Source: Myrica gale | Taxonomy: Eukaryota > Streptophyta > Magnoliopsida > Fagales > Myricaceae | Direction: 5' to 3' | Length of the DNA: 64,000 nucleotides | NCBI GenBank assembly: GCA_963930655.1 | Contig: OZ005604.1 | Span: forward strand, 5,838,001-5,902,000 | Shown here: piece after piece, positions 1 to 11,898 of the stretch | Numbering within the stretch: the first letter of the stretch is position 1 | Layout of the letters: each line of letters starts with the position of its first letter | Made by a program: the position numbers and the translations under genes | Notes under the pieces: model-generated | What the model was told of the DNA's origin: nothing | The model's input: only the letters and a program-made list of their open reading frames with translations | Database searches by the model: none

Positions 1-560
1 AAAAGTTCATATTGAATTACTAAAACACCCTCCACCACAACCTAATAACTAAAAACACATAAGGGCAAACTTGGAATTTTTCAAAACAACCTGCAGCCGG
101 CCTGCCAAACTCCTGACATGTCGCCTGCAGTCGCCCCCTTTTTCAACTTTTCGCCCTCCTTTTTCGTTCGCGTGACATCGGTTTGAAGAAAAAAGTCATG
201 CTTTTGCATGCTTTTTTGTTCGCCTGACATCGGTTTGAAGAAAAAAATCATGCTTTTGCAAGCTTTTTTGTTCGCCTGACATCGGTTTGAGTATTATTTC
301 GTTTTTCCTTTAAATTTTTATTTAAAATATTATTATTTTAATAATAATAATAATAAATTCGGGAAAAAAAAACAAAAAAACTATAAACATCATCATTCAT
401 TTTTTTTACACCTCACCAACTTCTACACAAACACCAATACAACTTTATCATCACCTAAAAATCCACAAAATTCTCCAAATCCTACAAAAACCTTCAAAAC
501 GAACATCACCTTAGACATGTCCAATATTCTCACCAGCTCGCAACCAAATTATTGATTTTA
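1..560. repeat. Degenerate AT-rich dispersed repeat, related to 30240-30900
   Basis: No gene is seen. A short Pu/Py block with the phrase CTGCAGCCGGCCTGCC near 90-110 is followed by poly-A/T tracts and a CA-rich tail (ACACAAACACCAATACAAC near 425-445). The same order of blocks, diverged, recurs at 30400-30890, so this is a dispersed non-coding repeat rather than unique sequence. Within it, a roughly 55-bp phrase beginning CGCCTGACATCGGTTTGAAG is repeated near 170-290. Confidence 0.5.
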
Positions 561-2216
561 CCTTGCATGCAGTACCCCTTCGTGTTAATAGAAACCAATG
601 TAAAACTTTGAATTTCTTGGATTTAGTAATGAGTAGCGATGACGTCAAGAATCACCACAATACTCGAAAGCTAAATGAACCTGCAAGAATCACTGAAGGG
701 GTGACCTTGTATCAAGTCTCTGATGGCCAAATAAGTATTTAAGAGAGGATATGAGTATTTTGAAGGCAAAATTTAGCTCCTCTTTAATGAGGAGAATACT
801 TAGGTCTTTATACTGCATGCGCTAAAGGGCCCGAATGATCAGTCTTGCCGAGGGCCGAGTATTTCATTGCCATCAGGTAGATTTAATAAACCAATGGAAA
901 GAATGAAAATTGCGAGGCTGCAAAATAAGTAAGGGCGGGGATTGGAAGAAATGAAACTAGAATGTACCTTTTTAATACCAACTAGTATCATATTTTTTTT
1001 GTTTCCGTTCCGTTACGGTAAATACTAGACTCAATATTAGATAGAAATTGGAAATCGAAAATTCTGATTCCAAATATTTGGCAGAGAGGGATTGAAATTC
1101 CAAGAATCGCTGAAGAGAGAGAGGCGGTCGGTAGCAACAGATCACGAGTGGCAAGACGTGGACAGTATGACACTATGACCGAGGGAGAGGAGACTCGATT
1201 CAGTTAGAGAGAGATATCAAAGGGGAAATGATTGTCGTTCGCCTCTAGTTCGCCCACGAGCAGTACAAAATAACAATATTATATTTGGTAGGCGAACGTC
1301 AATCACTTCACATATCAAAGGGATGTGTTAAGCCTAAACGGGTTATTGACTTGGGTCAAAAAGCATGTTTTGCCTAGGTCACTTTTTTTGTTTATCAAGG
1401 CTTAAAATGATGTCATTTTAAGTCTTTTTTTATTAAAAAATAAACAAATAGAACCAGAATTTTCTACTGCAAAATTTCCAGTTTCGAAAATGAGAAAAAA
1501 AACTCATCCCGATTCCGGTATAGACGGAATATGAAATCGAAATTTCGGTTTTGACCCGAATTTTCCCCCCATGCCCTAAACTAAAGGAGTCTTTCATTGA
1601 TAATTCAGGCTCGCATGGTATAAGTTTAGCTCAAGCTTGGTTTGTTTATTTGAACTATAATTTAAGCTTGTTTAATTTATATAAACTATGTTCCTATAAG
1701 TTATTTTAAATTATTTTTATTTATAACTATATTAGTAGCTTGATTTGGTTTGACAGTTTTTATATATATCAGAAAAGAGAAAATATATTTGTACTCACTA
1801 AATTTTAGGCCGATTTTAAAACACCTACTGCCTTTCAAAAAAAATATTTTTAGTCATTTGCCGATAGTAAATTAAGTCACTAAACTCAACTCCCTTAAGG
1901 TTTTTAACCGAAAATTTTGTACCGCCCAATCCCAACCCGAAACATGTCATTAAAATAATAATAATTATAAAAACATTTCTAACACTTCTAAAAACTAAAA
2001 ACTAAAATCTAAAAAGTGTAAATTTAATGAAAAATTAAAAAGCGATCGATCGTCTTGTCTGCTTTAAAATTCCCGCGAAATTTTTTAACCAATCAATCGC
2101 CACAATTATGATGATCGGTAGTTTAACGCATTCAAAAAGACGACGGATGCGAGCGATATAATATTATTATTTGATCAAATAAATTATTTATTTCTCTTGA
2201 AATGTTTTGTTTATTT
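561..2216. other. Intergenic, no gene recognised
   Basis: Only short unsupported reading frames occur. Around 1440-1577 the sequence is built from CCGATTCCGG and ATTTCGG-type words and ends in CATGCCCTA, resembling the right end of the Ac-like hAT elements seen elsewhere in the window. A convincing left end with matching target duplication was not found. Confidence 0.4.
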
Positions 2217-2553
2217 TTACACACGTCTTTTTTTAGGGGGCCTACATCCATTATGTGGCATAGGGGTTACATCTCGTATGAAACTTAATATTATACCACT
2301 TCTACGAATCGCTATTAATGTCGCATCTCTTCCGAGACCGGGGCCTTTTATCATGACTTCTGCTCGTTGCATACCTTGATCCACTACTGTCCGAATAGCA
2401 TTTCCTGCTACTGTTTGGGCCGCAAAGGGTGTCCCTCTTCTTGTGCCCTTGAATCCACAAGTACCAGCGGAGGACCAAGAAATTACCCGACCTCGTACAT
2501 CTATGACAGTCACAATAGTATTGTTGAAACTTGCTTGAACATGAATAACCCCG
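2217..2553 (-). pseudogene. rps11: Nuclear copy of plastid rps11 (ribosomal protein S11), 3' part
   Basis: The minus strand encodes the C-terminal about 110 residues of plastid small-subunit protein S11 and ends at its natural stop codon after the signature tail [11 protein letters not shown]. Other recognisable blocks are [20 protein letters not shown] and KGPGLGRDA. The plastid N-terminal part (about 25-30 residues) is missing. The plastid operon neighbours rpoA and rpl36 are also missing. The surrounding DNA is ordinary AT-rich nuclear spacer, so this is a short plastid insertion (NUPT) of roughly 340 bp and not a functional gene. Several substitutions from the usual plastid sequence (for example TLIAIRRSG in place of the usual ALRAIRRSG) suggest it is not brand new. 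Both flanks carry GATCGATCG or GATCGGT words (near 2043 and 2555-2625), which could mark the insertion neighbourhood. Confidence 0.9.
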
Positions 2554-2559
2554 ATTGAT

Positions 2560-4257
2560 CGGTCTTAAAACTTTAAACAACACCGTCCTTCACTGATTGA
2601 TCGGTAACATACCGATCGATCGTTAAACCTAATTATTAAAAAAATGACTTTTAACAAGATAAATGACTTAATTATTAAAATTATTTTACTTAAAATTTCA
2701 TTTTAATACCTACTTCATACTAATAAATTATAATCATGTGTTAAATAAGTTTTATATCACTAGTTTATGACATATATGTATATTGCTCATACTAACTCTT
2801 TACAAAATGTTTATTTGATGTAACATGTACAACTTGTATATGCTTTCGTAAATATTAATGACGTATACTTTATATGTTTTTATGTAATCTAAATATACCC
2901 TAACATACTTTGTTAATATATATTTTATCTTTTTAATTGTTTAAGCTCACATTATTCCATCACAAATGTTTAATCATTAAATTTATACACGAGAGGAGGC
3001 CAAAAATAGACCGAATCAAATAAGTTACCGAGAGGAGGCCAAAAATAGAGACGACTCATTTGAATCATGCGTAGCTATGGTTGTTGCAAATCTAGGTTTC
3101 AGGGATTATGAAACTTTGAAGTGGAAGTCATAATAGTGTGGATGGATCCACGCTAGCTCTCTGAAGTTTATCTGTGTGTTGGGTGATCTCATTCTGGTGA
3201 CTTGTCCCATAGGGTTTCTCCTCGTTACCAAAATAAGAAACTCATGAAAAAAATGGCAAGAAAATGCCTGAGATGGCGAAGAAGCAAAAATTAAAACTCC
3301 TTAAAGAAGTATAAACAGAAAGTTTCATAATTGGTAACGGTACGCCTTTAGTGGATACAAACCTAAATGCGTCTGGGCAATATATTGAATCTTGGGGTAA
3401 AGTCATCATTAACCCCGTGAGTATGAGCAAAAATCGAATTAGTCATGTAACTTTAAAAATGAAAATTTCAGACCATTAACTTTTGAAACTCATCAATTCA
3501 CGCTCTTCATCCAAAATTATGGGTTAAATTAGACAGAAAAAAACATGAAAAATTTCCAAAATGCCCCTCTAAGATAAAATTACTAAAAATATTAAAAAAT
3601 TCATTAAAATAAAAAATAATATTTTTTAAATAAAACTATTGACACTCTAATGCTATCTATGGAGGGGCATTTCGGTCATTTTGCATGATTTTTTGTCGGA
3701 CTTAACGCCTGATGCTATCTATGGCTTTACCCCATCTCTCATGGAGCTATCTTTTATTTGGACCATGTTGACTTTTTTGAACCTTGGACTGGGCTTGCCC
3801 TCTTGGACCATTCTGGGCCATTTAGGACCTTCGCAGCCTAGATGGATTTAATTGTGCTTAGTTCATTCTTTTGTACTATCAACCTTTTTCAAAGGAAAAT
3901 TGCTGTTGAAATTGAATCAAATACTATTCACAAACACTATCCTAAAGCGCCAAAAGTAACATGAAAACAAAGTTTCGAATCTCAATCCATTATCCCAAAA
4001 CGATAAAAGAAATACGACGACGACGAAAACAGACACATCGTGTTTCGAACCTTTAGTGGCAATAGAGAGCAAAAGGTTTCAACATTTAACTATTCAATTC
4101 TTTCGTCCTTATCTAATAATTCAATGACCAAACATCTCTCTCTCGATGGTTTTTTCGGAGCTGCTCCTGCCACTGCTAATTTCACATACCAAAATTCCAC
4201 CTCAGAAAACAGCTCCACAGAAGCATCTTCAGATGCCCTAACAAACAAACTGACCCC
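2560..4257. other. Intergenic; short tandem repeat at 2990-3050
   Basis: No gene is recognised. A 22-bp phrase beginning CGAGAGGAGGCC occurs at 2990 and again at 3029 (39-bp period). The remainder is AT-rich. The interval 3900-4257 is immediately upstream of the carboxypeptidase-like pseudogene and may hold its former promoter. Confidence 0.4.
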
Positions 4258-5253
4258 ATGTCCAAAGCAGCCATCACCGTCTTCCTAGGCCTAGCCACCT
4301 CTTTCGCCTTCCTTCTGGTTTCTTCCCCTCCGAAGTCTTTCTATCACTCCCTCTATGCATCCACTTCTCTATCTGACAACGTCTCTATATCAAACCACCT
4401 CCGCACCCTCACTCGCCGGCCTCACGTTGCTGGCTCGGAGGCTAACGCGTAGGCAGCAGCTTATGTTCTATCAATTTTCACTTCCAGCTTATGAGGTGTC
4501 TCTAACGTACCCTGTTTTGCGTTCCTTGACACTAACGCGTCCTCCTCCAGAGCCACCCACTTCCTTCACTCTTGTTCAGGAAATTTACGATGAAGATCCA
4601 TATGCCGATGTAGCAGATCAGGTTCTGCCCACGTTCCATGCATATGCGAAATCAGGCAGTCTCTGGACCCGTGGTTTATGTGAACTATGGACGCGTAGAA
4701 GACTACATGACTCTGAAATAAATGGGTGTAAACGTGTCGGGCACAGTTGTATTGGCAAGGCATGGAAAAATATACAGAGGGGACATAGTTGAAAATACAT
4801 ATGCAGCAGGTGCTATCGGGGCATTGGTCTACACGGACAGGAAGGACTATGGAGGTGGGGTGAGGATATGCGGTGGTTCCCAGATGATAAGTGTATGCCA
4901 CCTAGCGGGGTACAGGCGGGAACAGTTTACAAAGGGCTTGGAGATCCTACTACGCCTGGATGGGCGAGCACTGGAGACTGAAAGATTATCCGAAAAGTAA
5001 AGAGAGGAGGTGATGTGCCGCTTATACCTTCACTCCCTGTATCTGCGGCCGATGGTGAAACAGCTTAAGATCCATCGGTGGACTTGTGGCCAATGAGGAT
5101 TGGCAGGGAAGCAAAGATGCACCTGTTTACAGAGTCGGACCAGGGCCAGGAATTGTCAATCTCAGTTACACTGTAAACTCAGACTTGAGATTTGGTATTT
5201 GAAGTAGCAGTCTGCAATTTTTTGTGCACATTTTAGGCACTCATAATCTCACA

Positions 5254-5660
5254 CAGTGGCGGAACCAGAACTCAAGTGAAGGGGGGGGGCAAATTCTTAA
5301 GGCAAAATGACATCTCAAAAAAATTTCATACTTAATATAGAAAATGTCTTATAGATAGAATATAAAAATATTAAAGATAAAAAATATTAAAAATATTGAA
5401 ACACATGTATTGTACTATGTACTGTCACTACGAGGTCACCTTTCAATATCAACCAACAATCTAGTGGAGCATTTTGTAAATTTCTAATAGGATTTAGGAT
5501 ACAAATTACCTGAATGAGCCAGCAACCAAACAAAATTATAGCTTCAAAATTAACCTGAAAAAACAATTCAGCAAATTTGAGTTGTTCACCTGATACTTAT
5601 TTACAAATTTTTGAGAGTTTGTAGAAAAGTAAGGAGCTATAAGATAAAAAAAATCGAATG
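5254..5660. mobile_element. hAT (Tip100-like) left-end fragment in a pseudogene intron
   Basis: Starts with CAGTGGCGGAACC followed by a G-rich run. It continues with AT-rich sequence resembling the left end of the hAT relic at 49325, including the shared phrase GTACTATGTRCT. The matching right terminus was not found, so the element is truncated or internally rearranged. It sits in the first intron of the carboxypeptidase pseudogene. Confidence 0.65.
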
Positions 5661-7677
5661 AATTTTTAAATATAAAAATAATAGAGTTTCTTACTAAGGA
5701 GAGATAAAATTAGATGGAATTTTGCAATGAAAAAGTAAAGAAATAAAAGATTTATATATATATATATTGAAAATGTATTAAAATTGATATAGAAAGACTT
5801 TGGAATTTATATGAAAAATGCATATATATATATATATATATATATAAAGATTTTTATAACAGCTGCTAACTAGTTGATGAAATACAACCTTGAATGTTGT
5901 TTCCAGGGAAAGCAAATAATAGGGACAATTCAGAATGTCATAGGCGTGATTGAGGGAGCAGAAGAGCCGGATCGGTATTTCCAACATTTATCATAAAAAG
6001 CAGGAATTTGCTAAATTCGCAGTTCAACATAGATTGGACTAGCAATCAGACAATAATTTCATGATATAATTCGATGATTTATCAATCTATGAGCCCAAAA
6101 AGGAAAAACTCGACAAAACAGGATAAGACAATTGACCAAACTAAATGATAAGTCACATTTGTTACAATTATCAGTAGATTTGTCATACTAGGTAATCATC
6201 GCGATGCATGGACATTTGGAGCCGTTGATCCCAACAGCGGCACCGCAGCATTGCTATAGGTAAAGATTACTCCAATAGATGGCCTTGCTATTTATCTACT
6301 CAATGGGAAAAATCAACAAAACGGGACAACCTGATTTTGATACTTATTGTAGATTGCAGAAAGACTTGGGAAGATGCAACAAAGAGGATGGAAACCTCGG
6401 AGAACAATTTTGTTGTGCAACTGGGATGCTGAGGAATATGGCCTGGTCTCTCTCTCTCTCTCTCTCTCTCTAAGGAAATTTAACCTAACCACTGTTTTCA
6501 GCTAGGATCAACCGAATGGATAGAAGACAACAGAGAAATACTTGAATGTTGACTGTGCGATATCTGGACCAGGATTCCATGCCTCTGCAACTCCCCAGCT
6601 TGATGAACTGCTTAAATGAGCAACCCAACAGGTATCTCTAAAAAAGCAATACTATGAAACTAACCAAAATAAGCATAAGAAACGGTAGCAGCTACAATAA
6701 CCCAGTAGCAAAACCAACAATTAACACGAGCCATACCAAGAGTTGATATTGCCTATGTCACCTCTTCTGGCCACAAAGAGCATTAGCAGCTGCAGAGACT
6801 GGAAAGTTGTAAACATTATTATTTGGTCATATCCATAATGTATCTGGATTTAATAACTTCCATGGTTCAGCCACAAGATATATTGTCTGTTGATGCTACT
6901 CTCTCACTCGTGTTGAGTCGATTTCTAATTGGTATTTGAAGGTTCAAGACCCAGATAACTCATCACAATCTATTTATGATTCATGGGTCGGTTCAAGCAA
7001 TTCCCCCCCGGTAAGCAGAACAGAGATCCGTTATAGTACCAACTTAATTTTATTATCTCAGATTTGTTTTTTGTGAAGTCTCATATTGATACTTTTTAAG
7101 GTTTTTTTTTTAAAAAAAAAAAAACTGCACTGCCATGATCGTTAAGGCTTGAAGTGCAATTGACTAATACCAATTGCTATTCTAGCATCACATTATCAAA
7201 CACAGACAAACTACACAGGAAACGACGTTCAGCAAGTGACCTTGAAAGATATATGGTTAAAACTATCTATGTTCATTAAGTTGTGCTTTCTGTACAAAGA
7301 TTGAGCGGCTAGGAGGCGGAGGATCAGATTTCGCAGCTTTTGTTCAACATGTAGGAATCCCAGCAGCTGACATGTCTTTTGGGGAGGTAACCAACAAAGA
7401 ATCTATTCTTTTAATATCATCCTTTAGTGGGTAAGATGCTACATGCTTATATCATACGTGTGCACACACCCAGTCAGACGTGACTACTACATGTGCCATT
7501 TTTCTGCTAAAGAAAGTAACTGCTAATACACTACTCAGAAACATGTGTGTGTGTGTAAAAATATAAAGAACTCTATATTTTTACTTTTTGGAGTTCCTTT
7601 GTTGGTGAGTAAAAATATAAAAATATATATTCTGCTAACAGCAGCTGTTCAATCCGTCCCTGAGCTTCTACTGGATG

Positions 7678-7745
7678 TCATACTGGCGAGAATGAGACAA
7701 ATGCAGCCGGATTGCTCGTCATATGATGGGTAGCCCCAGTGTAAA
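7678..7745 (-). mobile_element. Ty1/Copia protease-region scrap
   Basis: The minus strand reads YTGATHHMTSNPAAF, the Copia gag-pol protease neighbourhood whose usual active-site form is D-T/S-G-A-x-x-H-M. The Asp is replaced by Tyr here. Only about 22 codons are recognisable and no flanking LTR was seen. It lies in intron 7 of the carboxypeptidase pseudogene. Confidence 0.6.
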
Positions 7746-8049
7746 TGTAAAAAACAATGTAGAATCTAGCTTGGAAGATGAATACATAATACCCACGTGA
7801 TGAGTTGTTTGATGCGGAGCAAAACTCGAGTTGTAACGCAGCGCACATCCGTTTTCTTTCCTTTTGGAACTCGATCAAACTGCGGGTTATAAGTCTAGCC
7901 AAACGAGGGTGGATTACTCTCTCTCCCGATGTCAATTCGCAGCAAATGGAAAAGTGCTCGCTCTTAAGTACTGCCATAGGTCCCTCTCTATCAGGGTCCT
8001 CACCCTCCACCAGAGCTCCTGCGGGTTAGAGAGATGGAACTACTGAAGC

Positions 8050-8345
8050 TGCTCCTCTGCTTCTGGAACTGTAAAAGGGTTGGGGGGCAATCACTTTTTA
8101 GATCATGGCTTGTAATCCTGGAGCCTTTCCCTTTACAACCAAGCTTACCTAAGGACGGCGTAAAAGAGAAAAAGTCTAGGATTGAGATCTGAGCAGGGGC
8201 CCTTGAAGAGACTGCATCCCTTTCTTTCGGTAGCTCTTTTGCTTTCCCAAGGATAGCGGAAGCTGGGGCAAGGCCCGCTTTCTTCGCTCCGTGAATGAGA
8301 GAGAAACTCAAGAGGAAAAAACACGTTCTCTCTTTTCGAGGTCCG
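8050..8345. other. Possible mitochondrial-derived insertion (NUMT)
   Basis: This GC-richer patch in an AT-rich intron uses words typical of plant mitochondrial spacers or introns (GAAGAAAGCGGGCC and CTACCGAAAGAAAGG on the minus strand). It is open on the minus strand across 8000-8437 without a recognisable protein. The assignment rests on composition and wording only. Confidence 0.3.
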
Positions 8346-8900
8346 AAAACTGCAGCAATAGTGCAATATCTAACGAATACATGACAAACACCTGCAGTAT
8401 GGAAACTCATGCAACTATCCCCCTTTGTCGATGTCAAAGGGCGGCACTACAATGTGAGCTGGAGTGGCAGAGTATATAGTAAGGCAAGGTTTTGATTAGG
8501 ACATGCATCATAAATGTAACCAAAACCTCCACTAATAGTGTTAGGACAACAAATTCCACTAAGCAACAATATGACAAAAAACAATTTGTAGAAAATTTTC
8601 AAGCAGATATTGACTATTCTTATGCAGACCATTATGCATATGCAACATAGTCAAAGAAAACGTTTTTGAAATTAATGCATGGTTCATCACCAGAACAAAC
8701 TATTGATCTCCTCCTAAAAGGAAGCAACTAATAAATAACAAACCAAAAATGACCTTGAACTAATAAATCCTGGTGTTATAACATAACTTACCAAGCATGA
8801 TAATACATAATGCTCACCATTGTAGCAAGGCACCAAACAACATTACCTTAATAACTTTCAAGATGCCAAAACATTCTATCCAAAAAAAATTAAGCATATG

Positions 8901-9061
8901 TTTTGGAACTTTGATGGCTTACAATTGGATAGTTGTCATCAGATGCAGGTTACCGCCTTATACAAAAATAAATAAATAAAAATAAGCCTATGATATGACA
9001 ATGAACTTTTTGGAACTTTGATGGCTTACAATTGCATAGTTGTCATCAGATGCAGGTTACC
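8901..9061 (+). repeat. Duplicated intron end and splice acceptor (107-bp period)
   Basis: About 54 bp, from TTTTGGAACTTTGATGG through the acceptor ATGCAG and the first exon bases GTTACC, occurs at 8901-8954 and again at 9008-9061. Only one base differs in the middle (TTGGATAG versus TTGCATAG). The second copy continues into the carboxypeptidase exon at 9056. The first copy continues into a decayed version of the same exon start. Confidence 0.85.
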
Positions 9062-10387
9062 CCGTATACCATTCAATGTACGATGACTTCATCTGGATGG
9101 AGAAATTTGGTGATCCCATGTTGCAGGTGAGCATAAAGTTTTTTTGCCTAGCAGCATCCAGAACAATTTGGATTCCCTCACACCCAAAAAAATAGCATGT
9201 GAAGCATTCTTTGATTGTCTCGCTTGTTGAGTATATATACCAAGACGAGTCAAAAGAAAAAAGACACCAAAAGATGTCAGCAAAACACAATAACTGTTAA
9301 GCCACAGATTTCTCAAGCCTGGGAAGCGACTACCCTTAAGTCTAATAGTCCTAAAAAGTTACATTTTGCACTGACTTTTCATCAACCAAGTGTACTCATA
9401 TCTTAATTCAAGAGCCACAAGATCAACATTCTATCAATATTTGTTCTGGAAAACAGTGGCAAGTGCATGGGGTTTAGTAGCTCTTTGGTTAGCAGATGAG
9501 GAGTTTTTACCTCACAACTATCTTGCCTATGCACAGGAGCTCCAGGTAGGTTAATGTTCAATGGTAAGAAAATCATTCTAGGCAGTCTTGTGGAATTGAA
9601 ATTATTATCATTGAGGTCTAACAGCAATCATAAACATAATTATTCCTGGAATAAAAGACAAGCACAAAAAACCTAAAAGATAAGATCTCATGTAAGAACA
9701 TAAGCCTGACCCCTTTGTTCAAGTCCATAGAGGAGCTCGAAAAAGCAGCCACAACAGTGAACAACCAGAGAAAGGTATATTTTGTTTCTATTTATTGCAC
9801 TGTAACACGTAATATTACATTTCTAAAGAACATGAAGTATGTTTCTCTAGGCAATAGAAGAAAGAAAAGGTTGGGCATCAATATGGAAAAAAGATCATCT
9901 CAGAGTGAGAGAGCTGAATGACAGACTAATGATGGCAGAGCGTGCATTTATAGACCGAGATGGACTCTCTCGAAGGCCATGGTATAAGCATTTGGTACGT
10001 TTGTCTTAATCAGCATATGGACATTAATTGAAGTTGGTGTGATCTTCAAAAGCTCCAAGTAGAAGCAATTTTTCCGATATGAAATTGAATTGATCATATC
10101 AATCCAATAATGACTACAGATTGGGACCAAATTGATTACTTCGCTTTTTGCAGATATATGGTCCCTCAGAGCACGATGACTATGGATCTAAATCCTTCCC
10201 TGGGATAGAAGAAGCCATTGAGAAGGCAAAAAACCAGAATACAGAAGAGGCGTGGCGTTTAGTACAACATGAAGTCTGGAGAGTCTCTCGAGCTATCAGA
10301 CAAGCTTCACTAGTACTCAAAACTCACATGACTATTTACATATCTATTCCCCATTTTGATGTGGGTCGTGCACTCCACATACAGTAA

Positions 10388-11439
10388 TAAAAGTCAAAGA
10401 GGCATAAATATCCTGCTTGTTTGTATTGATCTGATCATAAAGCTGTTTTTTCAAATGCTCCTATAGACTATATATCTCTGTTGCAAGTCCAGTCAACAAT
10501 TTGTTGGTGGAATCTCCAAACAGAAGTTGCAGGAAAATAGACTTGCATGTCTGATGTTTATTAGAAAACTCCATCGTCCAAATCCCAAGCTTCATCAAAC
10601 TCTCCACATTTGGTCATAAGCTGTAATGTCTCTTCTTAGGGCTTCACTGCCATTCTCTACAGCCTTTATCTTGTCCTTGTAGCTCCTTGCATGCATATCA
10701 TATCTATTTTTGGCACTATGGTGGCAAAAAGAAATGCTAATTACTAAGTACTCGAGGCATATACGTAAATCATCTCAAATATCTCACATCTGGAATTGCC
10801 ATGACTATTTTAGATGTCAAAGCTCTTTGTAGAAAATAACAAATCTGACACTGAAAAGTGACTCCTATAACACAAGCTACTGGCCGGAGGCAGCTGCATG
10901 AATCAAAATGTGTCATTTAAACATAGGCTGATCCTTTTCTCATAGAGCATCCATGTGCTTCGCACCTCCTTAGTCTTATTAGCCTTCCTCTTTTCCATGT
11001 AGCTCCTCCCACTTTCATCACACACAAAAAAAAAACTTCTCCAGGATGCATTCCTCAATATCTTTGCTTTGTGATGCACACGAACAAGCCATTTAAACAA
11101 CTACATCACAATTTCGATTACCGGTACCTCAACCTCCTTATGATTGTAATCATTTCTAACTCATCTTCTCTTGCATGTCCAATCGATGATCTTAGCCCCA
11201 CAATACGACACAACCACAATAACTTCCCTCGGCTGCTTGGTAACTAGGATAATTTTACTTGAAACACAGAGATATCATACCAGTCTTACCGACATTGTTC
11301 AAATATTCATATTATCAATCAAACAAAAGACATGCACAAAGCAAAAGGCCGACAAGAGTGGCTTAAAATTCTCAAGGTCCCAGTCTTATGACAGCTCGCT
11401 ACACTCTTCCCAAAAGGATGTGATGCGGAATATAACAGA
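10388..11439. other. Intergenic, no gene recognised
   Basis: Spacer downstream of the carboxypeptidase pseudogene. Two stretches (10620-10690 and 10930-11010) share wording such as TCCATGTAGCTCCT / TTGTAGCTCCTTG, but no protein family or RNA gene could be identified. Confidence 0.35.
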
Positions 11440-11760
11440 GAATTAGGATTGAGATAGAGAAATCATGAAATAATAGGGAAGAAGAGAAGAAATTATCCAA
11501 GGAGAGGAGGGAAAACACGTTTAAGTACAAAAGGCAGCCGTCAATAATCTTTATAATCTCAGTCTAATTGAATTTAGGGTTCTCACAAACCTTAAATAGA
11601 GAACAAAAGATCATAAATAAACCCTAAAAGCCCATGGGCCAAAACTTAATAAAACAATATAACTTCTAATCTAATAAAATATAAATCACAACTAAATGAA
11701 CTAAAACAATTAAATTAAATAAATGTCTCAATTGCTTCGAAAAAAAAATCTCCATTAACT
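11440..11760 (-). repeat. Probable Ty3/Gypsy LTR remnant
   Basis: Read on the minus strand, the sequence downstream of the integrase remnant contains a purine-rich tract (CTGGGGAGAGTTAATGGAGA at 11747-11766). An AT-rich region with a TATA-like CTCTATTTAAGG (near 11590) follows. This is the expected order polypurine tract then 3' LTR. No second LTR was found, so the limits are approximate. Confidence 0.4.
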
Positions 11761-11898
11761 CTCCCCAGGTGGGAGAAACTCGACCCCGTCAAGTAGAACA
11801 AAATATGATAAAATCATCATGCTCAAGTACCCAACCACAAACTAAGTGGTTGTGCAGTCTTCTTCTTCTCACGCTCATAAACTCGTATCAGTGGAGGT

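Larger units (their letters stand above)
4258..10387 (+). pseudogene. Glutamate carboxypeptidase (LAMP1/AMP1-like) pseudogene
   Basis: Plant M28-family glutamate carboxypeptidases (AMP1, LAMP1) are membrane-anchored ER metallopeptidases that influence meristem size. The copy begins with an N-terminal anchor (ATG at 4258). Exon-like blocks lie near 4258-5174, 5907-5974, 6178-6259, 6353-6445, 6502-6631, 6942-7010, 7300-7386, 9056-9126, 9457-9545, 9700-9774, 9851-9994 and 10154-10321. Zinc-site and catalytic-region blocks are readable ([35 protein letters not shown]). It is broken: a stop just after RRPHVAGSEANA, frameshifts near 4665, 4855 and 5060, nonsense codons near 4718, 6257 and 6615, and a short deletion near 6550. 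The C-terminus runs into unrelated sequence and stops at 10385-10387. Later blocks are well preserved, so inactivation may be moderately recent. The exon ending at 6445 has its donor directly abutting a (TC)n tract (6447-6471). Intron 7 carries transposon and possible mitochondrial debris. Confidence 0.9.

Noticed and set aside
1440-1577. Right end of an Ac-like hAT (ends CATGCCCTA)
   Set aside because: The best left candidate near 958 gives only about 5 of 8 TSD matches, so boundaries are not supported.
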